From Hydrogeniiclostridium mannosilyticum (GTDB lineage Bacteria; Bacillota; Clostridia; Oscillospirales; Acutalibacteraceae): a DNA stretch of 64,000 nucleotides. The stretch's first letter is position 1, and the number at the start of each line of letters is the position of its first letter. The notes beneath the pieces are model-generated. The model searched no databases. It worked only from the letters and a program-made list of their open reading frames with translations, and had not been told where the DNA came from. This document shows positions 32,667 through 41,502 of the stretch, one piece after another. The stretch spans positions 124,001-188,000 of the forward strand of contig NZ_QLYR01000005.1 of the NCBI RefSeq assembly GCF_003268275.1, given 5' to 3'. The translations under genes were made by a program, and so were the position numbers.

Positions 32667-33899
32667 ATGGCTGTCAAAAAATTGCGGGTTGGCCTGATTG
32701 GACTGGGTGCGCGCGGCTCCTCTCTGCTGGAATCCGTCTTGCTGCCGATGGAGGATGTGGAAATTACTGCCGTCTGCGACGTTTATGAGGACCGCACAGC
32801 CTCTGCGACAGCTCTTCTGGAAAAGGCTGGAAAACATGCCCCGTCTGCTCTGCAAAGCGCAGACCAGCTGCTGCGGATGCCTGCTCTGGACGCCGTGGTC
32901 ATCTGTAGTTCATGGGAAACCCATATTCCGCTTACCATTAGCGCTATGAAGGCGGGGGTACCGGTTGCCTGTGAGGTCGGCGGCGCATATAGCGTGGAGG
33001 ACTGCTGGCAGTTGGTTCGCGCACAGGAACAAAGCGGTACCCCTTTTATGTTCCTTGAAAACTGCTGTTTTGGCCGTAACGAACTGATGGTTCTAAACAT
33101 GGCCCGCCAGGGACTTTTCGGCGAGATTGTCCACTGTCAGGGCGGCTACCGCCACGACCTGCGGGAAGAGGTAGCCAATGGCTGGAAAAACCGCCATTAC
33201 CGGCTCGACAATTACCTGCGCCGCAATTGTGAGAATTATCCGACCCATGAGCTTGGCCCCATTGCACAGGTGTTGAATATAAACCGTGGCAACCGTATGC
33301 TGGCACTAGTTTCGGTTGCTTCAAAGGCAGTCGGCTTAGAAGCATATTTAGAGCAGAAAGGCCTTTCTCTTCTGCCGGGCGGAAAGCCGCGTTTTGCCCA
33401 GGGGGATGTTATTACAACCATTATTCGCTGCGCAGGCGGCGAAACCATCCAGCTGACGCTGGACACCACCTTGCCCCGCCCCTATTCCAGAGGATTTCAT
33501 ATTCAGGGAACGAAGGGGATGTATGAAGAAGATAACCGTTCCATTTTTCTGGACGGAACACATAATGCCTACGATTTTGACTGGAAGCCTCAGTGGAATA
33601 ATATTGAAGGCTACCGGGCCCAATATGAGCATCCCATCTGGCAAAAATACCTGCACAAGGGTGTCCGCGGCACCCACGACGGTATGGATTGGCTGGAATT
33701 TCGCAGGTTTTTTGACTGTATAAAATACCGGGAGCAGCCGCCGCTGGACGTTTATGATGCCGCAAGCTGGATGTGCATCTCTGCGTTAAGTGAGGAATCC
33801 ATCGCCGCCGGAGGAGCGCCGGTGTCTATCCCCGACTTTACCAGCGGCTATTGGATTACCCGCAGGCCAATTGAGCTGGACTCCGTACATTTTCTATGA
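32667..33899 (+). CDS. Gfo/Idh/MocA family oxidoreductase
   Basis: This 410-aa NAD(P)-dependent dehydrogenase acts on a sugar, inositol or glycoside. The Rossmann motif is RVGLIGLGARGS near residues 6-17. VACEVGGAYSVEDCWQLV is the EKP-like region, here with Glu-Val-Gly in place of Glu-Lys-Pro. PTHELGPIAQVLNINRGNR carries the conserved His. The glycosidase-like GH109 group has a similar fold, so hydrolysis through a transient oxidation is possible. The start ATG at 32667 has AGGTGG seven bases upstream. It overlaps the next gene by four bases (ATGA). Confidence 0.85.
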   Translation: MAVKKLRVGLIGLGARGSSLLESVLLPMEDVEITAVCDVYEDRTASATALLEKAGKHAPSALQSADQLLRMPALDAVVICSSWETHIPLTISAMKAGVPVACEVGGAYSVEDCWQLVRAQEQSGTPFMFLENCCFGRNELMVLNMARQGLFGEIVHCQGGYRHDLREEVANGWKNRHYRLDNYLRRNCENYPTHELGPIAQVLNINRGNRMLALVSVASKAVGLEAYLEQKGLSLLPGGKPRFAQGDVITTIIRCAGGETIQLTLDTTLPRPYSRGFHIQGTKGMYEEDNRSIFLDGTHNAYDFDWKPQWNNIEGYRAQYEHPIWQKYLHKGVRGTHDGMDWLEFRRFFDCIKYREQPPLDVYDAASWMCISALSEESIAAGGAPVSIPDFTSGYWITRRPIELDSVHFL

Positions 33900-34687
33900 T
33901 AGGGGCGATATTGGGAGACATCGCGGGGTCTCGTTTCGAGTTCAGCAAGCCGGAAGGCTTTAACGCAAAAACGGTCAGCCTTTTTGCAGATAATTGCTTT
34001 TATACCGACGACAGCGTCATGACCATTGCCACAAAATATGCGGTTCTGAACAATACCTCATACCGGGTGGCCTATGCGGATTTCGGTAAAAAATACCCGT
34101 TGGCCGGTTATGGAACCATGTTCAAGCAATGGATTGAAGACTTTACACATCAACCCTACCACAGCTTTGGCAATGGCTCCGCCATGCGAGTTAGTTTTAT
34201 TGGCGAATATTTTTCTACCATTGAGCGAGTCCGTGAGGAAGCGCGGAAAAGCGCAATGTGCACCCACAACCATCCAGAAGGCATAAAAGGCGCGGAGGCG
34301 ACCGCGGCATGTGTTTACCTGGCAAAGCACGGCCATTCCAAGCGGCAGATCAAGCGCTATGTCGAAAGGAATTTTGGGTACCGGCTCAACCGCCCGCTTT
34401 TTTTAACCCGTCCCTTTTCAAAATTTGATATCACCTGTCAAGTCTCTGTGCCGCTGGCTATTCGGTGCTTTCTGGAGAGTGAATCCTGGGAGGACTGCAT
34501 CCGCAATGTGTTCAGCATTACCTGCGATACCGACACAATCGGCTGCATCGCTGGCGGTATTGCGGAAGCCTTTTACCGGGGAACCGGGCAGAATGACAAG
34601 GAATTATTGATGAAATATCTAGCAAAGCCCGGAGCAAATGGAAAGCGACATCTGTTCCTCTATGAATGGGCCGTAAAAGAGTATTAG
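33896..34687 (+). CDS. ADP-ribosylglycohydrolase family protein
   Basis: This 263-aa DraG/ARH-fold hydrolase removes ADP-ribose, or in some family members cleaves other N- or O-glycosidic bonds of nucleosides. The di-magnesium site looks intact: YTDDSVMT (Asp38, Asp39) and CDTDTIGCIAGGIAEA (Asp211, Asp213). GNGSAMRVS (93-101) is the family loop. It is translationally coupled to the oxidoreductase before it and overlaps the DUF3841 frame after it. No ADP-ribosyltransferase is seen in the window, so a role in sugar or nucleoside catabolism is as likely as protein de-ADP-ribosylation. Confidence 0.9.
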   Translation: MIGAILGDIAGSRFEFSKPEGFNAKTVSLFADNCFYTDDSVMTIATKYAVLNNTSYRVAYADFGKKYPLAGYGTMFKQWIEDFTHQPYHSFGNGSAMRVSFIGEYFSTIERVREEARKSAMCTHNHPEGIKGAEATAACVYLAKHGHSKRQIKRYVERNFGYRLNRPLFLTRPFSKFDITCQVSVPLAIRCFLESESWEDCIRNVFSITCDTDTIGCIAGGIAEAFYRGTGQNDKELLMKYLAKPGANGKRHLFLYEWAVKEY

Positions 34688-35187
34688 GAGGGAGCTTTAT
34701 CACTATTATCACCTATCAGTCTACTCAGGTTTTAGATATCCTGCACTCAGGTAAGGTGTACCGTGCTTACCCGAGCCGTACGCTTAACTATGCCTACAGC
34801 AGTTTAATCGACATGCTCGGGCTTCACTGTCAAGCCCCTATTTTCGGTTACCTGAAATACCACCGCCACCTTGCCGACGGCCGCCTTTCCAGCAGCGTGC
34901 GGCTAACGCTGAAGGTCCCAAGGGAGCATGTGAAGCTGACTGAGTTTCAGACCTGGGCGGAGTTTATTTATTACAGCAAACTGACGAAGCCTTATGACTA
35001 CACGCAGCTGAAGCCGGAGGCCTTGCAGGGAAACACCACCGAAATCAGCCAGAAAAAGCTGGACCACCTGATCCGTTCCCTCAAAAGGCAGAAAAGCCCC
35101 TGGGCTTATCGGTTCCCGCAGGCTGTGCTGGAGGAAATCCGCCCCGAATGGGTAGCTGATTATAAAATACTGCTGTCCTCCACCTAA
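34666..35187 (+). CDS. DUF3841 family protein
   Basis: This protein of unknown function is up to 173 aa. Phrases of the family are TYQSTQVLDILHSGKVYRA near the N-terminus and YDYTQLKPEAL with RFPQAVLEEIRPEW later. The only standard start is the ATG at 34666, 22 bases inside the previous gene and without a ribosome binding site. A strong AGGAGGGAG at 34686-34694 sits seven bases before an in-frame ATC at 34699. That codon falls where I recall family members beginning (x-T-I-I-T-Y-Q against M-x-L-W-T-x-Q). Initiation at ATC, or an ATG-to-ATC change, should be considered. Confidence 0.75.
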   Translation: MGRKRVLGGSFITIITYQSTQVLDILHSGKVYRAYPSRTLNYAYSSLIDMLGLHCQAPIFGYLKYHRHLADGRLSSSVRLTLKVPREHVKLTEFQTWAEFIYYSKLTKPYDYTQLKPEALQGNTTEISQKKLDHLIRSLKRQKSPWAYRFPQAVLEEIRPEWVADYKILLSST

Positions 35188-35229
35188 AGAAGGTTAACGG
35201 CGGACTAAAGTGATAAATGGAGGAGTTTT

Positions 35230-36591
35230 ATGAAAAAAGGAAGCGCATGGGCTTTGCTGCCTATTTTAGTCTTCCTAGCCGTTTTTATTGGAAGTGGGAT
35301 TGTTTTTAACAGTTTTTATGCTATGCCTGCAATCGTCGGCTTTATGATTGCCCTCATTGTTGCCTTTCTGCAAAACCCCAAACGGAGGCTGTCTGAAAAG
35401 CTTGCCAGTGTTACAGAAAGCATGGGTAATGAAAATGTTATGGTGATGTGCCTTGTTTTTGTACTCGCCGGCGCCTTTTCCGGTTCCATCAAAGCTGCGG
35501 GCGGCGTTGACAGTACGGTAAACTTTGGGTTGTCCATTATGCCGCCGCAAATCGCCGTGGCGGGTCTGTTCATCATCGGATGCTTCATCTCCACGGCGAT
35601 GGGCACCTCTGTCGGTACCATCGTAGCCCTGACCCCTATCGCCGGCGGGATCAGTGAAAAAACGGGTATTGCCGGCGCGCTCTGCATTGGCGCTGTTGTA
35701 AGCGGCGCGATGTTCGGCGATAACCTGTCCATGATCTCGGACACCACTATTGCCGCCACCCGTACGCAAAATTGCAATATGAAAGACAAATTCCGTGAAA
35801 ATATCCGAATTGTCTTACCTGCGGCAATCATTACGCTGATTCTTTTTCTGTTTTTGGCTGGTGGAGATTATCAGGTAAAGGGAGGCTTGGACTATAATCT
35901 TTTTCATATTCTCCCCTATCTTGTTGTCTTGGTTGGCGCCCTTTCCGGACTGAATGTCTTTCTTGTTTTGGTCATCGGTACGATTTTAGCTATTATCAGC
36001 GGTGTCGCCACTGGAACCATTGCGCCTGCGGATATCTTTATGGTAATTGCCAAAGGCCCGGATGGTGAAAGCGGAATCATGAGCATGTACGACATTACCG
36101 TAATTTCCATTGTTGTCGCGGGGATCATCGGCCTTGTCAAGGCCAACGGCGGGCTTGACTTTATTATGTATTTTATCAAAAAGCATGTTCGCAGCGCCAA
36201 GGGTGCCCAATTCGGCATCGCCGCGCTGAGCTCACTGATGGATATTTCTACCGCTAACAATACCATTGCCATTGTCATGGCCGGCCCGATCGCCAAGAAT
36301 ATCTCAGACGAATACCGAATCCCGCCGCGGCGTACGGCGGCCCTGCTTGACATTTTTACCTCTGTTTGGCAAGGAGTTATTCCCTATGGCGCTCAGCTGC
36401 TCTACGCAAGCGCGGGAGCGGCAGCTGCTGGACTTGCGCTTACTCCGCTGGATTTTCTCCCCTATTTATTTTACCCTTTCCTAATGGGGATCAGCGCGCT
36501 TTTATTCATTGCCTTTAGCAAAGCGCCTCAATCTGATCAGCGCTTAAACCCTGCTGACAATCAAACGGAGGAATCAACGAAAAATGGCTGA
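35230..36591 (+). CDS. NhaC-family Na+/H+ antiporter-like transporter
   Basis: This 453-aa polytopic membrane protein has about eleven to twelve hydrophobic helices. The family region GTSVGTIVALTPIAGGISEKTG and the motif SGAMFGDNLSMISDTTIAATRTQ (two parts) are typical of NhaC/MleN-type exchangers, which couple Na+/H+ to an organic substrate in some members (malate/lactate). With a catabolic enzyme cluster around it, a solute/ion exchanger is more likely than plain pH regulation; this is inference. The last eight bases overlap the amidohydrolase gene. Confidence 0.85.
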   Translation: MKKGSAWALLPILVFLAVFIGSGIVFNSFYAMPAIVGFMIALIVAFLQNPKRRLSEKLASVTESMGNENVMVMCLVFVLAGAFSGSIKAAGGVDSTVNFGLSIMPPQIAVAGLFIIGCFISTAMGTSVGTIVALTPIAGGISEKTGIAGALCIGAVVSGAMFGDNLSMISDTTIAATRTQNCNMKDKFRENIRIVLPAAIITLILFLFLAGGDYQVKGGLDYNLFHILPYLVVLVGALSGLNVFLVLVIGTILAIISGVATGTIAPADIFMVIAKGPDGESGIMSMYDITVISIVVAGIIGLVKANGGLDFIMYFIKKHVRSAKGAQFGIAALSSLMDISTANNTIAIVMAGPIAKNISDEYRIPPRRTAALLDIFTSVWQGVIPYGAQLLYASAGAAAAGLALTPLDFLPYLFYPFLMGISALLFIAFSKAPQSDQRLNPADNQTEESTKNG

Positions 36592-37870
36592 ATCATCCCT
36601 TCTTCAGGACATCCAAGCGATGGATTTTATCTCCGCCCACGAGCATATCAGCTCTCTAGCTTCTTTTGGCGCAGCGGACGACTTGTTTTTTCCAGCGGAT
36701 GAAATCCCTCAGCTGGAGCCATGCCGGAGCACCTATCTAAACGACCTGCTTCTCTCCCCTTATTATGCAGGGCCGCTATTTGCCGCCGGCTATCAGCCTA
36801 GTGACGGCCCTCTTGGGCAAAAGAAGTCTTTCTTGCAATGGTTTGAGCGCATCCGGCCCTCACTGGCCCTTACGCAAAACATTGGTACTTATCGCACGCT
36901 GTCTATCGCATTCCGTTCACTTTATGGCTGTACACTGGAGGATGCCGCGTCGGCTTGGCGCTTGAATCAGCAAATCGAATCCAATTACAGCAATTACCCG
37001 GCCTGGTATCAAAGCGTTATGCAGAGATCCAACACGAAACGGATAATCAAACCGGTTCACCCACAATATTTTCGCAATGCAGCCGATGGATTTGAAACAC
37101 CCTATGCAAAGCCCATTGCGCGTATTGATTCCCTGTTCGGCCTCATCCGTGACAGTGGACTGGACTTTACTTGCCTACAGCGCTCCATGGGACTCTTCCC
37201 CCAAAAATTGGATGACTGCGTAGAAGCGGTTGACCACTTTTACAGCTTGATACAAGACCGAGCCGTTGGTATTAAGCAGCTTCAAGCGTATCGCCGCCCG
37301 TTGTACACAACCACCCCTGCTTATTCAGAGGCCCGGCAGGCATTTCCCGAGGCAATCGCCCACGGCGGGGAAGCCGCCCGAGTGGTTCAGGACTATTTAC
37401 ACCGCTGTATTTTAGAAAAAGCTGAGCAGCTGTCTCTTCCTTATCAAATACATACCGGTATGACTAACCTAAAAAACAGCAGCCCGGCCGATTTGGAACC
37501 GCTTGTGCAGCAATATCCACATATCCGTTTTGTGCTGCTGCACTGCTACCCCTATTTATCAGAGGCAGTCTATCTGGCGCGCACCTACTCGAATTGCTTT
37601 ATCGACACCTCTTGGCTTGCTATTCAGGGGGATCGCATTCTTGAAAACGCCTTGACACAGTACCTTTCCATGTTGCCATTAAATAAGATTACCCTATCTG
37701 TTGACGCCACTTCTCTGGAAGAATATTATGGCGGTGTGGATATTAGCAGGAAGCTCCTAGCCCGTGTGCTGGGAAAGGCTGTACAGAAAAAAGAGCTGAC
37801 CGTCGCCGGTGCTGAATTAGCGGCGGAAAGTCTGCTTCACACCAATGCCGACTCTTTGTATTCCCTCTGA
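36584..37870 (+). CDS. Amidohydrolase superfamily protein
   Basis: This 428-aa TIM-barrel metal hydrolase has strand-1 metal ligands as HEH (His19 and His21), then IHTGMTN (strand 5 His), LHCYPY (strand 6 His) and SVDATSLEEYYGG (strand 8 Asp). This matches the amidohydrolase-2/uronate isomerase-like branch. The start overlaps the transporter gene by eight bases. The substrate is unknown. Together with the oxidoreductase it could open or hydrolyse a lactone or amide product. Last gene of the cluster. Confidence 0.8.
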   Translation: MAESSLLQDIQAMDFISAHEHISSLASFGAADDLFFPADEIPQLEPCRSTYLNDLLLSPYYAGPLFAAGYQPSDGPLGQKKSFLQWFERIRPSLALTQNIGTYRTLSIAFRSLYGCTLEDAASAWRLNQQIESNYSNYPAWYQSVMQRSNTKRIIKPVHPQYFRNAADGFETPYAKPIARIDSLFGLIRDSGLDFTCLQRSMGLFPQKLDDCVEAVDHFYSLIQDRAVGIKQLQAYRRPLYTTTPAYSEARQAFPEAIAHGGEAARVVQDYLHRCILEKAEQLSLPYQIHTGMTNLKNSSPADLEPLVQQYPHIRFVLLHCYPYLSEAVYLARTYSNCFIDTSWLAIQGDRILENALTQYLSMLPLNKITLSVDATSLEEYYGGVDISRKLLARVLGKAVQKKELTVAGAELAAESLLHTNADSLYSL

Positions 37871-37913
37871 TCAATCAGGCAACGCCGGTGCTTGTTGGGA
37901 AATTTTAAACAAA

Positions 37914-37960
37914 AAATAAAGATAGTGACACGTTTTCCTGTGTCTACTATCTTTATTTTT
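37914..37960 (+). terminator. Intrinsic terminator of the Gfo/Idh-amidohydrolase cluster
   Basis: AAATAAAGATAGT (37914-37926) and ACTATCTTTATTT (37946-37958) form a 13-bp stem with an inner ACAC/GTGT, followed by a T run. Confidence 0.9.
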
Positions 37961-38205
37961 CGAAAGTTTTTGAAAACTGCCAGCTATGCCGGTGGAGGAA
38001 TCCCGTAAAAAGAAGCTTTCGCTTCAAATAGAGAGATTATTGTTAAATGGATGAATTGTGCATAGTGCATTTTCCCGGCGTGTTCAGCCAGAAACCAATT
38101 GAATAACTTCCTAGAAGAATTTTTCACCGCCCGTAAATGCACGACAGAAGTAAGTATATCGGGTCATTGATGGAAAGAAGCAAAGGAACACCACGGGGCC
38201 CGGCT
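37961..38205. other. Gene-free spacer with a short minus-strand terminator
   Basis: No supported gene is seen here. GAAGC (38012-38016) and GCTTC (38021-38025) with a GAAA tetraloop are followed by TTTTT on the minus strand (to about 38007), a likely terminator for the SGNH gene 180 bases downstream of its stop. The rest shows nothing I can name. Confidence 0.5.
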
Positions 38206-39279
38206 TTAAGCCGTGAGCAGCGCCTCTTTCAACACAGCGCCAATCCCCTCAGCCATACACATAAACCCCAGGTCATTGGGATGGCAATTGTCCACCGTTC
38301 CGCCGTCGCCGCCAAACTTTAATAAAAGCTTGCTGCCATCGATAAAATAAACATGATGGTCTCCGCGCTTAAGCGCATTTTGAAATGTTGTTTCAATAAT
38401 CTCAAGCCGCTGTTTTTCCGCCTCTGATAGGCGGACTTTAGGCCTTGAAACCATGATGACCGGCAGTTCCGGGTTTTGTTCTCGGATGCGCAGGAACATC
38501 CTTTCATGGGTATTACTCAAATGCCGGACCTCCGGCGCGTTATGGTCATAATCGTAAACAAATACAGACATTGGCAAACCGGCAATATAGTCGGCCATCA
38601 GGTCTTCTCCTTTTGCGCTTCCGGAAAAGCCCAGATTGATATAATCACAATCTAATTTGCGCGAAAGGATGCTTTGATATGCATTTCCGGGACGTGAAGC
38701 GCACCCTCCTTGTGTAATGGAGGAACCGTAATAAACAACAGGGGTTTTATATTGATATTCCCGGCCTATATTGACGGTTGAACCGGACTGCAGGCCAATT
38801 TCGAGTGACTGAACTCCGCTGTAAAGCGGAAAATTAATCATTATTTCACGCTCTGAGACACTGTCCAATTCTAATAATGAGTTAAAGGTGCTGCTTAAAT
38901 CATAGGGTGGAATAAATGTACCGGCATAAATCATCCCCTTACCTTCGTCATAATACAGATCAAACCCGGCACTACCGGTCAACGTAATATGCGAAGCCCG
39001 ATAGATAAAGTCCATCTTGGCCCGAATGGCAATATACGGCGAATTCGTTCGGAAACGCACCCGCCCCCCCGCTGTATTATGGTTTAAAGCGGCAACGTCC
39101 TGATTAATACCTTCAGCCACACGCGCAGGGATGCGTAAAAAAGAGGAGCCCGCGCTTTCCGGCAAAAGCAACCCATAAATCTGAAAGGGCTCTTGTAGGC
39201 AGGAATAAAAAATAACATCGTCATGGGTTTCCACTTGAGTTTCCTTAAAATTTTGATCTATCTCTTCAATTTTAGCCAT
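38206..39279 (-). CDS. SGNH/GDSL hydrolase with N-terminal jelly-roll domain
   Basis: This 357-aa protein has residues 1 to about 175 as a beta-sandwich of the kind found in CE2-type acetyl-xylan esterases, and 180-357 as an SGNH hydrolase. The catalytic block is VVYYGSSITQGG (Ser187), with GFSG (oxyanion Gly), DHNAPE (Asn) and NCHPNDLGF (His). There is no signal peptide. A carbohydrate esterase removing acetyl groups from imported oligosaccharides is the best guess. Single gene with its own promoter. Confidence 0.85.
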   Translation of the reverse strand: MAKIEEIDQNFKETQVETHDDVIFYSCLQEPFQIYGLLLPESAGSSFLRIPARVAEGINQDVAALNHNTAGGRVRFRTNSPYIAIRAKMDFIYRASHITLTGSAGFDLYYDEGKGMIYAGTFIPPYDLSSTFNSLLELDSVSEREIMINFPLYSGVQSLEIGLQSGSTVNIGREYQYKTPVVYYGSSITQGGCASRPGNAYQSILSRKLDCDYINLGFSGSAKGEDLMADYIAGLPMSVFVYDYDHNAPEVRHLSNTHERMFLRIREQNPELPVIMVSRPKVRLSEAEKQRLEIIETTFQNALKRGDHHVYFIDGSKLLLKFGGDGGTVDNCHPNDLGFMCMAEGIGAVLKEALLTA

Positions 39280-39365
39280 ATAACAATCCCCTTTTTGACT
39301 ATAAATAACAAATTAACCTACGAAAACCAGTTATCAAATAAGCTAATCACATCGGATAACACTAT

Positions 39366-39394
39366 ATTATAAAAACGGCCAAGCCGCTGTTCAA
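39366..39394 (-). promoter_or_regulatory. Promoter of the SGNH hydrolase gene
   Basis: TTGAAC (39394-39389) and TATAAT (39371-39366) on the minus strand are 17 bases apart. The spacer contains CGGCTTGGCCG followed by TTTTT, which may also act as a terminator for anything transcribed from further upstream. Confidence 0.65.
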
Positions 39395-39674
39395 AAAGCT
39401 GACCTCCGGATAGGTTACCAAAGGTTATGGGCTTTCAGGTCCTCAGTTTCATTTCCATGCTTTAAAATCATTTTTACTCCATCCACTTACTGCTTTTAAC
39501 CGAAATGCCCCGTCCTCTCCTTTTTCCCTGGCACTTCGCTTTCGCAGGATAGACAGCGCCTAAAAAGTTTATTGAATTATATCAAATAAATATTTCCGAT
39601 AAACCAAGTATTCGCTATGCGTTTTTTCCACATTTTTTCAAAATATTTGCTTTGCCGCCGCCTAAAAGATAATT
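39395..39674 (-). other. Gene-free stretch with a possible short transcript
   Basis: Between the mreB terminator and the SGNH promoter there is no ordinary gene. On the minus strand an extended -10 (TGATATAAT, TATAAT at 39581-39576) could start a transcript. This would pass a GGCGC/GTGCC stem near 39560-39530, a GGAG-preceded 18-codon frame (MILKHGNETEDLKAHNLW, about 39470-39410) and the short GC hairpin with T run near 39390-39372. It is reported as a candidate only. Confidence 0.25.
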
Positions 39675-39710
39675 TAAAAAGCTACTCAGCCATAAACAGA
39701 ATAGCTTTTA
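39675..39710 (-). terminator. Intrinsic terminator of mreB
   Basis: AAAAGCTA and TAGCTTTT (39677-39684 and 39702-39709) form an 8-bp stem with a 17-base loop and a T run on the minus strand. Confidence 0.7.
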
Positions 39711-39723
39711 CCATTTGGTATAT

Positions 39724-40749
39724 TTAATAAGTAGCGCTTAAGGGGTTCAATTGACTCATTCCCTTGCCGTCGAGTTGATCGATATAGGGAATCGCTTTAC
39801 CGGCTCCCTGAACAACACAATACTGAGGATCTTCTGCCACATGAATTTTCATTTTAAGCTTTCGTGAAAGCAGCTGCGCAAAACCCGGAATTTGTGCTGA
39901 ACCTCCTGTGAGGAAGCCCCCCTCCTCATAGATATCTCCCATAAGCTCTGGAGGCGTACCCTCCAGGATTTGCTGGCAAAGCTTAATGATTTCAACCGCT
40001 GGCTCGATCATGGCCTCCAGAAGCTCGTCGCTGTTGAGCTCTGCCCACTGGGGCAGACTGGTTACAGCGTTGCGCCCCTTGACACGATGAACCATTGGCT
40101 CCTGTTGCGGATAAAGGCAACCAATGGCTATTTTTGCATCCTCTGCCATGCGTTTACCAATCATCAAATTATATTTTCGGCGTACAAATTTGATAATTGC
40201 CTCGTCAAACGCATCACCGCCGATTTTTATAGAACCGCTCATCGAAATTCCGCCCAATGACAAAACGGCAATATCCGTGGTACCACCGCCGACATCAATC
40301 ACAAAGCTTCCGTGCGGGGTAAAGATATCAATACCGGCACCCATCGCCGCGGCTACGGGCTCTTCTATCAGGCAGACCTTCCGCACGCCAAATGAGCTGA
40401 CAGCGTCCACTACCGCGCGTTTTTCCACCTCGGTGACTTCGCAGGGAACGCTTACTACAACACGCGGCATAAAAACCCGGCTGCCGCAAATTTTTTTTAG
40501 ATGATGGTTGATTAAATACTGGGCCAAATCAAAATTGGATATTACGCCGTTATTTAGAGGCTGCACAACATCAATTTTGGCGGAGGTGCGCCCCACCATG
40601 GCATATGCGGCGTTTCCGGTTGCCAAAACTTCATCCGTAGCCTTATTTACAGTGACCAGCGAAGGCTCGTCAACGATTACACCTTTTCCTTTTGCATATA
40701 TTTTGATGTGGGATGTTCCAAGGTCAATTGCTAAATCCGTCCCTACCAA
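39724..40749 (-). CDS. mreB: MreB/Mbl family rod-shape actin homologue
   Basis: This 341-aa bacterial actin polymerises under the membrane and guides lateral wall synthesis. ATP-binding motifs are DLAIDLGTSHIKIY (phosphate 1), VIDVGGGTTDIAVLSLGGI (phosphate 2) and GGFLTGGSAQIPGF (adenosine). The start is a TTG at 40749 with AAGGAT upstream; no ATG is available. mreC/mreD do not follow, so this is the isolated paralogue (Mbl/MreBH-like) that Clostridia carry beside comF/recD2/metK. Confidence 0.92.
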   Translation of the reverse strand: MVGTDLAIDLGTSHIKIYAKGKGVIVDEPSLVTVNKATDEVLATGNAAYAMVGRTSAKIDVVQPLNNGVISNFDLAQYLINHHLKKICGSRVFMPRVVVSVPCEVTEVEKRAVVDAVSSFGVRKVCLIEEPVAAAMGAGIDIFTPHGSFVIDVGGGTTDIAVLSLGGISMSGSIKIGGDAFDEAIIKFVRRKYNLMIGKRMAEDAKIAIGCLYPQQEPMVHRVKGRNAVTSLPQWAELNSDELLEAMIEPAVEIIKLCQQILEGTPPELMGDIYEEGGFLTGGSAQIPGFAQLLSRKLKMKIHVAEDPQYCVVQGAGKAIPYIDQLDGKGMSQLNPLSATY

Positions 40750-40778
40750 ATCATCACATCCTTCATTAAGCTCATTCT

Positions 40779-40807
40779 ATTATAATACGTCGCTTTCTTC
40801 TTTTCAA
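40779..40807 (-). promoter_or_regulatory. Promoter of mreB
   Basis: TTGAAA (40807-40802) and TATAAT (40784-40779) on the minus strand are 17 bases apart, directly after the comF stop codon. Confidence 0.75.
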
Positions 40808-40836
40808 TCCATTGCGGCAAGCAATTTCCTGAATAA

Positions 40837-41502
40837 TCAGGGGGCTTCTTGTACCCCGTCCAGTTCTGCCGATGCGGCAGCCGCGCAGACCACAGCTTCC
40901 GCCCCATGCCGGTACAGGACGGAGGCACATTCATCAAGCGTAGCGCCGGTGGTGACTATATCGTCAACCAGCAGGATCCGCTTTTCCTTTACCGGAACCT
41001 TTCCCGTGAAGCAGTAAATCCCCTTGACGTTTTCACGCCGCTTGGCTTTATCCAGAAAATGCTGCTGAGAATGGCTGTCACGCTTTCCCAGGCATGATAT
41101 AACCGGCGCCGAAAAATGCTTTGCCATTGCGTTTGCCAGCAGTTCCGCCTGGTTATACCCTCTCTTTTTCAGCCTCTTCTTAGACAGCGGCACAGCAACC
41201 AACATATCCGGCAGAAAATCGGGCTTTTGTTCGCGAAAAGCTTCTGCCATTGCACAGCCGTAAAAGCTTGCATATTCCCGGTAGCCGTTGAACTTGAAAC
41301 GGATGATGGACTCCCGGACCGCGCCCTCATAGGCGTAGGGAGCAACACAGCTGGAACACGCCGTTTCTCTTAGGATGGAAAGACGCGGATTCCCCTTCCG
41401 GCAGTCCTCGCATAAGGGACTGTCCGACAGCAAGATTTGATTGCATAACACACAGCGCTGCGGAAAAATCAGACGCAGCAGATCATTAAAAAACGATTTC
41501 AT
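40837..41502 (-). CDS. ComF family phosphoribosyltransferase-like protein
   Basis: This 221-aa protein has an N-terminal zinc ribbon (CVLCNQ and CEDCRKGN, residues 17-40, plus a second CSSC pair near 49) followed by a type I PRTase fold. The PRPP loop is RILLVDDIVTTGATLDECA. ComFC-type proteins assist DNA uptake and recombination. It overlaps the helicase gene recD2 by 17 bases, so both are made together; a joint DNA-processing role is plausible. Confidence 0.92.
   Translation of the reverse strand: MKSFFNDLLRLIFPQRCVLCNQILLSDSPLCEDCRKGNPRLSILRETACSSCVAPYAYEGAVRESIIRFKFNGYREYASFYGCAMAEAFREQKPDFLPDMLVAVPLSKKRLKKRGYNQAELLANAMAKHFSAPVISCLGKRDSHSQQHFLDKAKRRENVKGIYCFTGKVPVKEKRILLVDDIVTTGATLDECASVLYRHGAEAVVCAAAASAELDGVQEAP

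Noticed and set aside
39366-39394. Purely a terminator rather than a promoter
   Set aside because: The GC hairpin with T run is real, but TTGAAC-N17-TATAAT at the right distance from the SGNH gene is the more economical reading; both roles may coexist.
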